This document shows positions 1 through 7,387 of a DNA stretch of 28,293 nucleotides, in pieces. Positions within the stretch are counted from its first letter, which is position 1. Every line of letters begins with the position of its first letter. Under the pieces are notes generated by a model. That model was not told where the DNA came from and searched no databases. It saw only the letters and a program-made list of their open reading frames with translations. The position numbers and the translations under genes were made by a program. The stretch is from JAEUMW01 sp039807745. GTDB lineage: Bacteria > Pseudomonadota > Gammaproteobacteria > Burkholderiales > JAEUMW01. The DNA lies in NCBI GenBank assembly GCA_039807745.1, contig JBDHRV010000032.1:1-28293 (forward strand), read 5' to 3'.

Positions 1-330
1 CCAGCGCGTGGTGTGGGCGACGCGGCTCGAGTTGTAGAGGCTGTCGGCTTGCGGCAGCCGACCGCGCGGTCGCTCGTGGTCGGGGTCGCAGCGGATGCCG
101 AGCGCGCGCTCGCGATTGCGTGCGATCCAGTAGTCCTGAAACCAGCCGACATGTCCCGCTTCCCACAGCGGCGGATTGAGCTGCTCGGAGTAGGGCACCG
201 GCAGGGTGGGGCCGAGCGCTTCGGCGTAGGCGTCGAGCAGCGACAGCGTGCGGGTCCGCGCGTCGCGCAAGGCGTGGGCGAGGGTGTCGCGGCCCCCGGT
301 GCGGGCGGCGTCTGCCGGGCTCGTGTGCAT
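1..330 (-). CDS. senA: Selenoneine synthase SenA (EgtB-like), N-terminal 110 residues, cut by window edge
   Basis: SenA is the EgtB-family non-heme iron enzyme that joins a selenosugar to trimethylhistidine to make selenoneine. Only the N-terminal DinB-like domain is visible. Key blocks are LNPPLWEAGHVGWFQDYW (residues 51-68), where His60 should be the first metal ligand, and LYNSSRVAHTTRW at 98-110. From memory, the SSRVAH-T-RW ending is typical of SenA-type rather than classical ergothioneine EgtB proteins. The ATG at 330 gives the family-like start; no Shine-Dalgarno sequence is obvious. The gene is divergent from senB, which is the strongest support for SenA over EgtB. The C-terminal FGE-sulfatase-like domain and any senC/selD lie outside the window, so EgtB remains a weaker alternative. 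Confidence 0.8.
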   Translation of the reverse strand, partial: MHTSPADAARTGGRDTLAHALRDARTRTLSLLDAYAEALGPTLPVPYSEQLNPPLWEAGHVGWFQDYWIARNRERALGIRCDPDHERPRGRLPQADSLYNSSRVAHTTRW

Positions 331-341
331 GGCTCGAAAGT

Positions 342-1334
342 ATGCCTCAAGTAGTCATCGTGAGCCCGGCGTCGCGCGTGGCCAACAACGGCAACTGGCA
401 GACCGCGCGGCGCTGGCAGCAGCACCTTGCCGCGGCGTGCTTTGCGCGCATCGTCACGGCATGGCCGGACGCCCGCGCGGGTCGCGATGTCGTCATGATC
501 GCGCTGCACGCCCGGCGCTCGGCGGCCGCCATCGCGGCATGGAGCGCCGCGCATCCCGGACGCGGCCTGGCCGTGGTCCTCACCGGCACCGATCTGTATC
601 GAGACATCCGGACCGATCCTGCCGCGCAGCACTCACTGGTGCTTGCCCAGGTGCTGGTAGTCCTGCAGGAACTTGCCCCGCAATCGCTGCCGGTCGAGGT
701 GCGCGCGAAGGCGCGCGTCATCTTTCAGTCCACCACGCCGCGGCCGCCGCTGCCCAAGTCGCCGCATCGCCTGCGCGCCGTCATGGTCGGCCACCTGCGC
801 GAAGAGAAGTCCCCCGAGACGCTGTTCGCCGCCGCGCGCCTGCTGGCGGGGCAGCGCGACATCTACATCGATCACATCGGCGAGCCGCTCGATCCCGCGC
901 TGGGCGAGGCTGCGCGCGCCACGATGGCGGCCGTGCCCAACTACCGCTGGCTCGGCGGTCTGCCGCACGAAGCGGTGCGGCGGCGCATCCAGCGCGCGCA
1001 TCTGCTGATCCACGCGAGCCGCGTCGAGGGCGGCGCGCATGTCGTCATGGAAGCCGTGGCGAGCGGGACGCCGGTGCTCGCCTCGCGCATCGACGGCAAC
1101 GTCGGCATGCTGGGCCCCGACTACGCCGGCTACTTCCCGTGGGGCGATGCCGGGGCGCTGGCTGCGTTGATCCTGCGCTGTTACGGGACTCGTTGCGGGC
1201 GGGACGGCGATCTCTTGCGGGTGCTGGCAGCCCAGTGTCGCGAGCGCGCACCGCTCTTCGACCCCGAGAGCGAGCGCTGGGCGGTGCGGGGTCTCGTAGA
1301 AATGCTCGCGCTGGGTGCACCAAGCCTGACGTGA
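342..1334 (+). CDS. senB: Selenosugar synthase SenB (GT4-like glycosyltransferase)
   Basis: SenB uses selenophosphate and a UDP-sugar to form the carbon-selenium bond of a selenosugar, the selenium donor for SenA. The 330-residue cytosolic protein has a GT-B layout. An N-terminal block ANNGNWQTARRW lies at about residues 14-25. The GT4 signature SRVEGGAHVVMEAVASGTPV lies around 226-245 and is followed by ASRIDGNVGMLG and DYAGYFPWGD. These blocks match the family formerly called TIGR04348 glycosyltransferases, now SenB. The ATG at 342 keeps the usual N-terminus, but no Shine-Dalgarno sequence precedes it, and the gene starts only 11 bp from the divergent senA start. Selenophosphate supply (SenC/SelD) is not encoded here. 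Function is inferred from family and neighbour. Confidence 0.88.
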   Translation: MPQVVIVSPASRVANNGNWQTARRWQQHLAAACFARIVTAWPDARAGRDVVMIALHARRSAAAIAAWSAAHPGRGLAVVLTGTDLYRDIRTDPAAQHSLVLAQVLVVLQELAPQSLPVEVRAKARVIFQSTTPRPPLPKSPHRLRAVMVGHLREEKSPETLFAAARLLAGQRDIYIDHIGEPLDPALGEAARATMAAVPNYRWLGGLPHEAVRRRIQRAHLLIHASRVEGGAHVVMEAVASGTPVLASRIDGNVGMLGPDYAGYFPWGDAGALAALILRCYGTRCGRDGDLLRVLAAQCRERAPLFDPESERWAVRGLVEMLALGAPSLT

Positions 1335-1398
1335 CCTTTTCGCTCACGTCGTGGTCTCTCCTGGTCTCCGAACGCCGGCCACGCCAACGAGGTCATGC

Positions 1399-1683
1399 AT
1401 GCCCAAAGCCACCTGGAACGGCGCCGTGCTGGCGCAGAGCGATACCTTCGAGACGGTCGAAGGCAATGTCTACTTCCCGCGCGAATCCATCAATCCGGAG
1501 TATTTCCGCGAAACCGCGACGCACACGACCTGCCCGTGGAAGGGTGTGGCGAGCTATTTCGATATCGTGGTCGACGGCAAGGTCAACGCCGATGCAGCAT
1601 GGTATTACCCGGACCCGAAGCCGGCCGCGCGGAACATCGCGGGGCACGTCGCGTTCTGGCGCGGGGTGACGGTGGAAGCGTGA
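1399..1683 (+). CDS. DUF427 domain protein
   Basis: A 94-residue protein consisting of a single DUF427 domain. It is recognised by the pattern of residues running from WNG and V-GNVYFP to CPWKG, then the terminal AWYYPDPKPAA and VAFW segment. The family is widespread and small with a beta-rich fold; its biochemical role is not established. The ATG at 1399 was chosen because it gives the typical MPKATWNG start and has a GAGG-like site just upstream. The frame extends to an earlier ATG at 1351, but those residues look unlike the family. It follows senB by 64 bp on the same strand and could be co-transcribed, though a selenium role would be speculation. It converges on the ABC-type membrane gene with a 39-bp gap. 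Confidence 0.85.
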   Translation: MPKATWNGAVLAQSDTFETVEGNVYFPRESINPEYFRETATHTTCPWKGVASYFDIVVDGKVNADAAWYYPDPKPAARNIAGHVAFWRGVTVEA

Positions 1684-1722
1684 GCGCGCTGCGGCCACGT
1701 GCGTTCGCCCGGCTCCGCCGCA

Positions 1723-2565
1723 TCACTCCCGCAGCCTTGCGCGCACGTCCCTGAGACGTGCGAGGTTGTTCACCACGGTCGGCACGTGATTGAGCCCTTC
1801 GAGATAGTCGTAGACATAAGTGAGAACCGCATAGATGGCGCCTGCGGAAAACGACGGCGACTGCGTGAAGTCGATCAGGATGAAGATGAGTGCGACGATG
1901 GTGGCGAACTCGGTCAGTGCCCACGTCCATGACTCCGTGTCCGAGAGTTTGACGCGCCAGCGCCGCAGCAGACCGAAGTGTCGGCCGATGCGTAGCCGAC
2001 GGCCCGACGCGATGGCGTCCACCTCGCGCTCGATCTCGCTATTGATCCCCTGATTGAGGCGTAACGCCTTGCGCCAGTACCAGCCGTTGACGAGTCCCAT
2101 CGGCAGCAGGACGGCGCTCGCCAATGTGCCGGCGTCGATGTCGTAGACGAACAGCATCGCGAGTGAGCCCGCGATCATCAGGATGTTCTGGAAGATCGCC
2201 GGGACCTCTTTCTCGAAGAATCCCACGACGTCGCGCACCATTTCGACTCGCGCGGAAACCGTGCTGGTGCCGTGGCCCCGACGCTGCTGCTCGCCGACTA
2301 TGTGTGTGGCGATCTGCGCGTAGAGCCCCATGAACACTCTCGTATCGAGGCGCTGGCGTGCAAAGGAAAGACCAAGGTGGACGAGCCAGACTGCCACCAG
2401 TGCTGCCAGGCCGACGAACTCGCGCTCGAGCAGGCGATCCACGGCAAGCCCGGTCAGCGCCGGGTAGGCGAGCGTACAGACGTTTTCGAGCAGCGTGAGC
2501 GTATAGGTGAGGGCGATGGCGCCGCGCTTCGCACGCAGGAGGCTCGAGAGGGTGACGGCAGTCAT
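1723..2565 (-). CDS. ABC-transporter-type six-TM protein without ATPase domain
   Basis: A 280-residue integral membrane protein resembling only the transmembrane half of an ABC exporter. Hydrophobic segments lie near residues 17-40, 50-68, 125-142, 146-165, 220-238 and 243-260. A long cytoplasmic-loop-like stretch (about 80-120, including a FFEKEVPAIFQN segment) is typical of exporter intracellular helices. There is no Walker A, signature or Walker B motif, and the frame ends cleanly. It matches the ABC six-transmembrane domain family known as stand-alone proteins, so it is probably not a truncation. No ATPase gene is adjacent. Upstream on the same strand, 61 bp away, is the thioesterase. Substrate is unknown. 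Confidence 0.8.
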   Translation of the reverse strand: MTAVTLSSLLRAKRGAIALTYTLTLLENVCTLAYPALTGLAVDRLLEREFVGLAALVAVWLVHLGLSFARQRLDTRVFMGLYAQIATHIVGEQQRRGHGTSTVSARVEMVRDVVGFFEKEVPAIFQNILMIAGSLAMLFVYDIDAGTLASAVLLPMGLVNGWYWRKALRLNQGINSEIEREVDAIASGRRLRIGRHFGLLRRWRVKLSDTESWTWALTEFATIVALIFILIDFTQSPSFSAGAIYAVLTYVYDYLEGLNHVPTVVNNLARLRDVRARLRE

Positions 2566-2626
2566 GGGACAACGTGCTCACGCGCGACAACCCGCCGCGG
2601 CCTGCTCGTGCGTGCGGGAGACTCCG

Positions 2627-3043
2627 CTACGAGCTCGGCCCCGCCTGATCGAGCTTGGCCTGCAAACGTGCGTCGAAGCGCGCGGCATCGACCAGCGCGC
2701 GGACGTGAGTGCCGTCCCCGATCGGCTCCTTGTCGTCGACCGCGGCGACGCGGAACGTGAGGGTGCGCCCGTCGACCCTGATAAGCTCCGCGGTGGCACG
2801 CACGCGCATGCCGACGGGCGTTGCCGCGAGGTGCCGCACGTCGAGGTGGGTGCCGACGCTTTGCTGACCCGGCGCCAGTGCGTCTTCGACCGCGGCCACG
2901 GCAGCGGTTTCCATGAGCGCGATCATGAGCGGCGTGGCGAACACGTGCACCCGCCCGCTGCCGACATGCACCGCCGTGTGTTCTTCACCCACGACGAGCT
3001 CCGCCTCGCCTTTCAGTCCTGCCCTGAGTTCTTCCGTCGCCAT
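2627..3043 (-). CDS. Hot-dog fold thioesterase family protein
   Basis: A 138-residue protein of the fluoroacetyl-CoA thioesterase-like hot-dog family. Diagnostic stretches are VHVGSGRVHVFATPLMIALMETAA (about 22-45), VGTHLDVRHLAATPVGM, then AELIRVDGRTLTFRVAAVDD and GTHVRALVD. The Glu of the LMETAA helix and the His of the RHLAATP segment sit where the family places functional residues. It probably hydrolyses a small acyl-CoA; the substrate cannot be read. The ATG at 3043 was chosen because GGAGAAA lies just upstream; the in-frame ATG at 3067 has no ribosome site. It is divergent from the binding-protein gene across 144 bp. Confidence 0.85.
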   Translation of the reverse strand: MATEELRAGLKGEAELVVGEEHTAVHVGSGRVHVFATPLMIALMETAAVAAVEDALAPGQQSVGTHLDVRHLAATPVGMRVRATAELIRVDGRTLTFRVAAVDDKEPIGDGTHVRALVDAARFDARLQAKLDQAGPSS

Positions 3044-3187
3044 GGCTTTCTCCACGTCAGCCGACATGGTAGCGAAACGATGCGGCGGGATCGATGGGCT
3101 TCGCGCAGCCATGCAGGCTTCATTTGCCGGCAGGCGAAAAAACCCTTACCCTGCGCGGCTGTTTTCCCACCCCAAGGAGTTTTGCCC

Positions 3188-4045
3188 ATGTTTCGTCCCG
3201 CCGCCTTCATTGTCGCGCTGCTCCTGGCACCTGCCCTTGCCAGCGCCCAGGCTCTCGACGGCCACTTGAAGAAGATCAAGGATGCGAAGACCGTCGCCAT
3301 CGCCTACCGCAGCGACGCCTCGCCGTTCTCCTTCGTCGACCAGTCCAAGGAGCCGACCGGCTACAGCATCGAGCTTTGCCGCCGCGTAGTGAGCATGATC
3401 GCGCAGCAGATCGGCGCGGAGGGCGTCCAGATCAAGTGGGTGCCGGTCACCGTGCAGACGCGCATCGAAGCGGTCGAGAAGGGGCAGGCCGACATGGAGT
3501 GCGGGTCGACGACGGTGACGCTCTCCCGCTTGAAGCACGTGAACTTCTCCAGCTTCACTTTCGTCGATGGCACGGGGCTGCTCATCAAGGCCGACTCGGC
3601 GGCCCGCCAGCTCTCCGATCTCTCCGGCAAGAAGATCGGCGTCATCCCCGGCACGACCAACGAGAAGGCGCTGAACGACGCGTTGAAGCGGACCGTGATC
3701 AACGCTACCGTGGTGCCGCTCAAGACCCGCGAGGACGGCTTGGCACAGCTCGAAGGCGGGCAGATCGATGCGTTCGCGAGCGACAAGGTGCTGCTGATGG
3801 CGCTCGCGCCGAAGGCGAAGGACCCGAAGGCGATCGCGCTGCTGACGGAGGATCTGTCCTTCGAGCCCTATGCGATCACGCTGCCGCGCAACGACGACAA
3901 TTTCCGGCTCGCAGTGGACCGCGCCCTCGCGGACATCTACCGCAGCGGTGCGATCGTCGAGATCTTCAACCGCTGGTTCGGGGCGCTCGGCAAGCCGGGC
4001 ATCATGCTTCAGGCCGCCTTCATCTTCGGCGCGATTCCGGAGTAG
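3188..4045 (+). CDS. Amino-acid-type ABC transporter substrate-binding protein (orphan)
   Basis: A 285-residue periplasmic solute-binding protein of the polar amino-acid (SBP family 3) type. It has a signal peptide (residues 1-21, cleavage after ASA-QA likely). The core has PTGYSIELCRRV, MECGSTTVTLSR and SGKKIGVIPGTTNEKAL, with the usual DAFASDKVLL hinge segment. It most resembles glutamate/aspartate-binding proteins, but the ligand is not certain. AGGAG precedes the ATG at 3188. No permease or ATPase gene is adjacent, so it is an orphan. A hairpin terminator follows. Parts of its 3' end (3793-3853 and 4006-4044) recur as a fused copy at 5436-5535. Confidence 0.9.
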   Translation: MFRPAAFIVALLLAPALASAQALDGHLKKIKDAKTVAIAYRSDASPFSFVDQSKEPTGYSIELCRRVVSMIAQQIGAEGVQIKWVPVTVQTRIEAVEKGQADMECGSTTVTLSRLKHVNFSSFTFVDGTGLLIKADSAARQLSDLSGKKIGVIPGTTNEKALNDALKRTVINATVVPLKTREDGLAQLEGGQIDAFASDKVLLMALAPKAKDPKAIALLTEDLSFEPYAITLPRNDDNFRLAVDRALADIYRSGAIVEIFNRWFGALGKPGIMLQAAFIFGAIPE

Positions 4046-4063
4046 ACGGGCACTTTCGCGACC

Positions 4064-4094
4064 ACGGGGCACGACGCTGCCCCGTTTCCTTCTT
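4064..4094 (+). terminator. Rho-independent terminator after binding-protein gene
   Basis: An 8-bp perfect stem, ACGGGGCA (4064-4071) and TGCCCCGT (4078-4085), with a 6-nt loop, is followed by a T-rich run TTCCTTCTT. It lies 18 bp after the stop of the binding-protein gene and ends before the convergent nitronate monooxygenase gene stops. Confidence 0.7.
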
Positions 4095-4105
4095 GCGGTC
4101 CGGGC

Positions 4106-5350
4106 TTACGCGGGCAGCGCGATCTTCTGGTCGGTGCTGATCTGATAGTCGCGGAAGACGTGCTCGGCGCTGAGCACCTGGTAACTGCCATCCGGCAAAC
4201 GGTGCGTCGTATCCTTGAGCCGGTAAGCGTAGTGTCCGCAGGTCCAGCAGTCGAAGTTGCGCATGTGAGTGCACAGACAGGTCTTGTCCATCACCGACAC
4301 CTTCTTTGCGTCGGGGTGAGCCGCCACCTCGCGGTTGTAGGCGGCGATGTAGGAGCAGGTGCCGTTGCTGTCGAGCAGATAACCGTAGGCCTCGCAGTTG
4401 GGGCGGATACCGGCGCCGATGGCCGGACTGCTCTTCAGCATGCGCATCGGGTAGCCGGTGGGAGAGATCTGATTGACCTCGATGTCGCCCTCGCCCGCCT
4501 TGAAGTACTCCTGTTGCACCTTGGGCGGCAGACCGCACTCCCGGGCCACCGTGAAGCGGGTGGCCACCTGCACGGCGGCAGCGCCCTGCTCCAGAAAGGA
4601 AACCGCGTCACTCCCGGTGAAGATGCCGCCGGCCGGGATCAGCGGGATATCGAGCTGCTCGGCCTGCAGGTAGCGGCGGATGTCCGCTACGATGGTGCGC
4701 AAGTCGTGCTCCGCCCAGTCCATGCCGAAACCGAGGTGACCGCCCGCCAGCGGCCCTTCGACCACGACGTAATCCGGCAGGCGTTCGAGCCGCGCGGTCT
4801 TGCGGAGGAAGAGTTCCAGGGCGCGGCGCGACGAGACGATGATGCCTAGCTTGGCATCGCGAAACCGCGGATGGTCTTCCATCAACGCGAAGGATGACAG
4901 GTGCAGACCGGCGGCCAGCGTAATGCCGTCGATCCCCGCATCGAGCGCCGCACGCAAGCGCACGCGCAGCGTGTCGCGCGGCGCGTTCATCGTCAGCTTC
5001 TCCATGCAGTTGATGAAGATCAGCCCGTCGCCGCGCTTGGCTTCCATCGTCGCGCCGACATGCAGCTTCGTCGCTTCGGCCAGGCGGCCCAAGTCGAACA
5101 TCACCGCCGACTTGTCCGGGTTGGCGACGTTATATTTGTAGAGCTTGAGTTTCTCGCTCACGAAGCTGGTCTGAAAGCGGCGGTCGGCCACTGTCTTCAC
5201 CATGGCGTCGGAGATGTGCCCGATGCCGCCCAGGCGCGCCGCTTCCAGCGCCAGCGCCGCGGTCGAGATGTCGACCCCCATGCCGCCGATCACGATCGGC
5301 ACCAGCTCCCTTTTGCCGAACCGCAGACGGAAATCGTCCACGCGCCGCAT
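4106..5350 (-). CDS. Nitronate monooxygenase-like FMN protein with Cys-rich C-terminus
   Basis: A 414-residue member of the nitronate monooxygenase/2-nitropropane dioxygenase family. These are FMN TIM-barrel enzymes that oxidise nitronates and related compounds. The N-terminal IGGMGVDIS (21-29), the active-site-like GPLAGGHLGF with His205, and the phosphate-binding PAGGIFTGSDAV (239-250) and GAAAVQVATRF (256-266) fit the family. Beyond the barrel is a tail with Cys319, 332, 358, 360, 368 and 371, ending in a CLCTH...CWTCGH arrangement that may bind metal. The ATG at 5350 is the natural start. It is downstream of the flavin reductase on the same strand, separated by 149 bp that hold a duplicated fragment. 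True substrate unknown. Confidence 0.85.
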   Translation of the reverse strand: MRRVDDFRLRFGKRELVPIVIGGMGVDISTAALALEAARLGGIGHISDAMVKTVADRRFQTSFVSEKLKLYKYNVANPDKSAVMFDLGRLAEATKLHVGATMEAKRGDGLIFINCMEKLTMNAPRDTLRVRLRAALDAGIDGITLAAGLHLSSFALMEDHPRFRDAKLGIIVSSRRALELFLRKTARLERLPDYVVVEGPLAGGHLGFGMDWAEHDLRTIVADIRRYLQAEQLDIPLIPAGGIFTGSDAVSFLEQGAAAVQVATRFTVARECGLPPKVQQEYFKAGEGDIEVNQISPTGYPMRMLKSSPAIGAGIRPNCEAYGYLLDSNGTCSYIAAYNREVAAHPDAKKVSVMDKTCLCTHMRNFDCWTCGHYAYRLKDTTHRLPDGSYQVLSAEHVFRDYQISTDQKIALPA

Positions 5351-5435
5351 CGATCACCTCGCCCAGAACACTCGTCTATTGGCGCAAGGATACAGCCCGG
5401 ACAGGTACATCGCACGAGGGAAATGGTTTCGGGTC

Positions 5436-5535
5436 GCTGATGGCGCTCGCGCCGACGGCGAAGGACCCGAAGGCCATCGCGCTGCTGACGGAGGATGCTT
5501 CAGGCCGCCTTTATCTTCGGCGCGATTCCGGAGTA
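5436..5535 (+). pseudogene. Internally deleted copy of the binding-protein gene 3' end
   Basis: Bases 5436-5496 match 3793-3853 with two mismatches in 61. Bases 5497-5535 match 4006-4044 with one mismatch in 39. The 152 bp between the two source segments (3854-4005) are missing; both joints carry the dinucleotide AT, consistent with a microhomology deletion. The deletion is not a multiple of three, so no protein of the parent frame survives. Read on the minus strand, the fragment supplies the last eleven codons and the stop of the flavin reductase gene. The two copies are direct repeats bracketing the nitronate monooxygenase gene. The near identity points to a recent event. Confidence 0.9.
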
Positions 5536-6069
5536 ATCCGCCTCAGCGGCAGGCATCGGGGCGAGTCGTCCGTAGTCCCCGGCCTGGAACACGAGCGGCT
5601 CGCCGGCAAAGCGCTCGTAATGCTCGACCTTGCCGATGAAGACGAGGTGATCGCCCGCCGGCTGCTGCGCGACGCTGCGGCAGACGAGGTGGGCGATTGC
5701 GCCGTCCAGCAGCGGCATGCCGCCTGCGCCGAACCGGCAGCCAATGCCGGCGAACCGGTCGGCGTGGCGAGTGGCGAAGCGCTGCGCCAGGGCGACTTGG
5801 TCGAGGCCGAGCACATTGATCGCGAATCTCCGGGCGGCGCGAAACGGCGCCACGCTCGCCGCTGCGCGCCCCAGGCACCACAGGATGAGCGGCGGGTCCA
5901 GCGAGACGGAGGTGAACGAGTTCACGGTGAGCCCGACCCGCTGGCCGTCCGGGGTGCAGGTGGTGACGATCGCCACGCCGGTCGCGAACTGCCCGAGCGT
6001 GCGCCGGTAGCCGTGCGCATCGAAGCGGGTGGCCGGCGCCGGGATCACCGCCTTCGCTGAACCATTCAT
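5500..6069 (-). CDS. Flavin reductase-like FMN-binding protein
   Basis: A 189-residue flavin reductase (HpaC/HsaB-like family), expected to reduce FMN or FAD with NAD(P)H and pass it to a partner monooxygenase. Family blocks are LGQFATGVAIVTT (25-37), VGLTVNSFTSVSLDPPLILWCL (44-65), FAINVLG and GDHLVFIGKVEHYE. AGGAG lies upstream of the ATG at 6069. It follows the acyl-CoA-dehydrogenase-like gene by 18 bp, a typical two-component arrangement. Its terminal YSGIAPKIKAA (179-189) is not family sequence: it is the antisense of a duplicated binding-protein gene fragment, so the natural end of the protein has been replaced. Confidence 0.88.
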   Translation of the reverse strand: MNGSAKAVIPAPATRFDAHGYRRTLGQFATGVAIVTTCTPDGQRVGLTVNSFTSVSLDPPLILWCLGRAAASVAPFRAARRFAINVLGLDQVALAQRFATRHADRFAGIGCRFGAGGMPLLDGAIAHLVCRSVAQQPAGDHLVFIGKVEHYERFAGEPLVFQAGDYGRLAPMPAAEADYSGIAPKIKAA

Positions 6070-6087
6070 GACGCCGTCTCCTGGAAC

Positions 6088-7236
6088 TCAGGCCCGCACC
6101 TCCAACCCGAGCGCGGTCCGTCCTGCGTAGTCGCGCTGTGCGCCGTCGGCGAGCGGGTGGAAGCGTGCCGCCTGCAGATCGCGGAAGAGGCGCTCCAACC
6201 CGCGGCTGCGATAGAAGCTTTGGCCGCCGACTGCTTCCAGCGCAAGCTCGGCGACTGCGAGCACCGAGCGTGCCACCAGTGAGCGTCCGATCATCACCCG
6301 GTTCGTGACCGCGAACCCTGGCTGATCGGTGGCCGCGGCGGCGAGCATGTCGGCCAGGGCGAGCCGTGCCGCAGCGAGCTCGTTGTCGATGCCCCCGATC
6401 AGGTAGACCAGATGGTCGTCGGTGCGGCGGCTGGCCGCCTCACGCACCGCCGCGTTGCGCGCGGCTTCCGCCACGCCCACGTACACGGCGTAGACGAGCG
6501 GGAACGCGAGCATCGAGATGATGTGGAAGAGGGGGTGCCATTTGCCCTGCGGGCGCCGGCCGCTGATGCCCGCGTCGGCGATGAACACGTCGTGCAAGAC
6601 GACGTCGTGCGAGCCCGTGCCACGCATGCCGAGCGCGCGCCACGTCGGAACGATCTCGACCCCGGCCGCATTCATCGGCACCGCGAAATGCAGCACCGTG
6701 GGACCGGCCTCGGAGTCGTCGTAGACCGCGCTGGTCAAGAGCAGGTTACCTGCCGGCGCGCCGCTCACGAAGACCTTGCGCGCGTTGATGCGAAAGCCGC
6801 CGTCGACGCGGGTGGCGGCGCCGGACCCGTATAGCCAGTCCGATCCGCCGCTCGAGAGCAGCCCGATCCGCTCGGCAGCGACGCGCTTCAGAAGGCCATC
6901 GACCGGCGCTTTCTGGTGCTTCCAGCGCCACGCCGCGACGGCGACCTGATGCGTGTGCATGGCGAACGCGAGCGCGGTCGAGCCGCAGTGCTGGGCGAGC
7001 TCCCGCAGTACGGCGGCGAGCTCGGCGTGCGACGCGCCGCCGCCGCCCAGTTCGGCCGGTACTCCGGCGGCGGCAAGCCCGCTTGCCTTGAGCTCGGCGA
7101 AGTTCTCACCCACGAAAAGGTCCTCGTCGTCCACCGCGGCAGCGCGCTCGGCGAAGCGTGGTCCAAGCGTCCGCGCGGTTTCCAACCACTGAGCGCTGCT
7201 GCCCGCCGGGGCGGGACGGATTACCGTGACTTCCAT
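6088..7236 (-). CDS. Acyl-CoA-dehydrogenase-fold flavoenzyme, probable two-component monooxygenase
   Basis: A 382-residue protein with the three-domain acyl-CoA dehydrogenase fold. Visible are the N-terminal helical part (GVPAELGGGGASHAEL), a FAMHTHQVA segment near 91-99, the middle beta domain, TWRALGMRGTGSHDVVL and the C-terminal helices with GGQSFYRSRGLERLFRDLQ. The region where many dehydrogenases carry a catalytic Glu reads FHPLADGAQ, without Glu. That is more like flavin-dependent monooxygenases of this fold, such as the DszC/SfnB type. The partner flavin reductase 18 bp downstream supports this. GGAGGAG lies upstream of the ATG at 7236. It is divergent from an AraC-type regulator. The substrate is unknown, and some dehydrogenases keep Glu elsewhere, so dehydrogenation is not excluded. 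Confidence 0.82.
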   Translation of the reverse strand: MEVTVIRPAPAGSSAQWLETARTLGPRFAERAAAVDDEDLFVGENFAELKASGLAAAGVPAELGGGGASHAELAAVLRELAQHCGSTALAFAMHTHQVAVAAWRWKHQKAPVDGLLKRVAAERIGLLSSGGSDWLYGSGAATRVDGGFRINARKVFVSGAPAGNLLLTSAVYDDSEAGPTVLHFAVPMNAAGVEIVPTWRALGMRGTGSHDVVLHDVFIADAGISGRRPQGKWHPLFHIISMLAFPLVYAVYVGVAEAARNAAVREAASRRTDDHLVYLIGGIDNELAAARLALADMLAAAATDQPGFAVTNRVMIGRSLVARSVLAVAELALEAVGGQSFYRSRGLERLFRDLQAARFHPLADGAQRDYAGRTALGLEVRA

Positions 7237-7362
7237 GTGATGTCTCCTCCGTATCGGAATCTGGTCGTGGGCGCGAAGCCACGCACTGCTGTACGTTCAC
7301 TTCTGCCACGGTGCGAGTATGCTTACGCGGCATTCGCGGTTGAATGACCGATCCTCCACGGT

Positions 7363-7374
7363 TCTTGCGCAAGA
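7363..7374. promoter_or_regulatory. Perfect 12-bp palindrome in divergent regulatory gap
   Basis: TCTTGCGCAAGA is a perfect inverted repeat in the 151-bp gap between the flavoenzyme gene and the AraC-type regulator. It lies 13 bp upstream of the regulator's ATG. It could be an operator for autoregulation, but AraC proteins usually bind direct repeats, so the assignment is tentative. Confidence 0.3.
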
Positions 7375-7387
7375 CGCCGGATCAATC

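Noticed and set aside
6399..6834. Frames on both strands inside the flavoenzyme gene
   Set aside because: The main frame matches the acyl-CoA dehydrogenase fold throughout; these are shadows.
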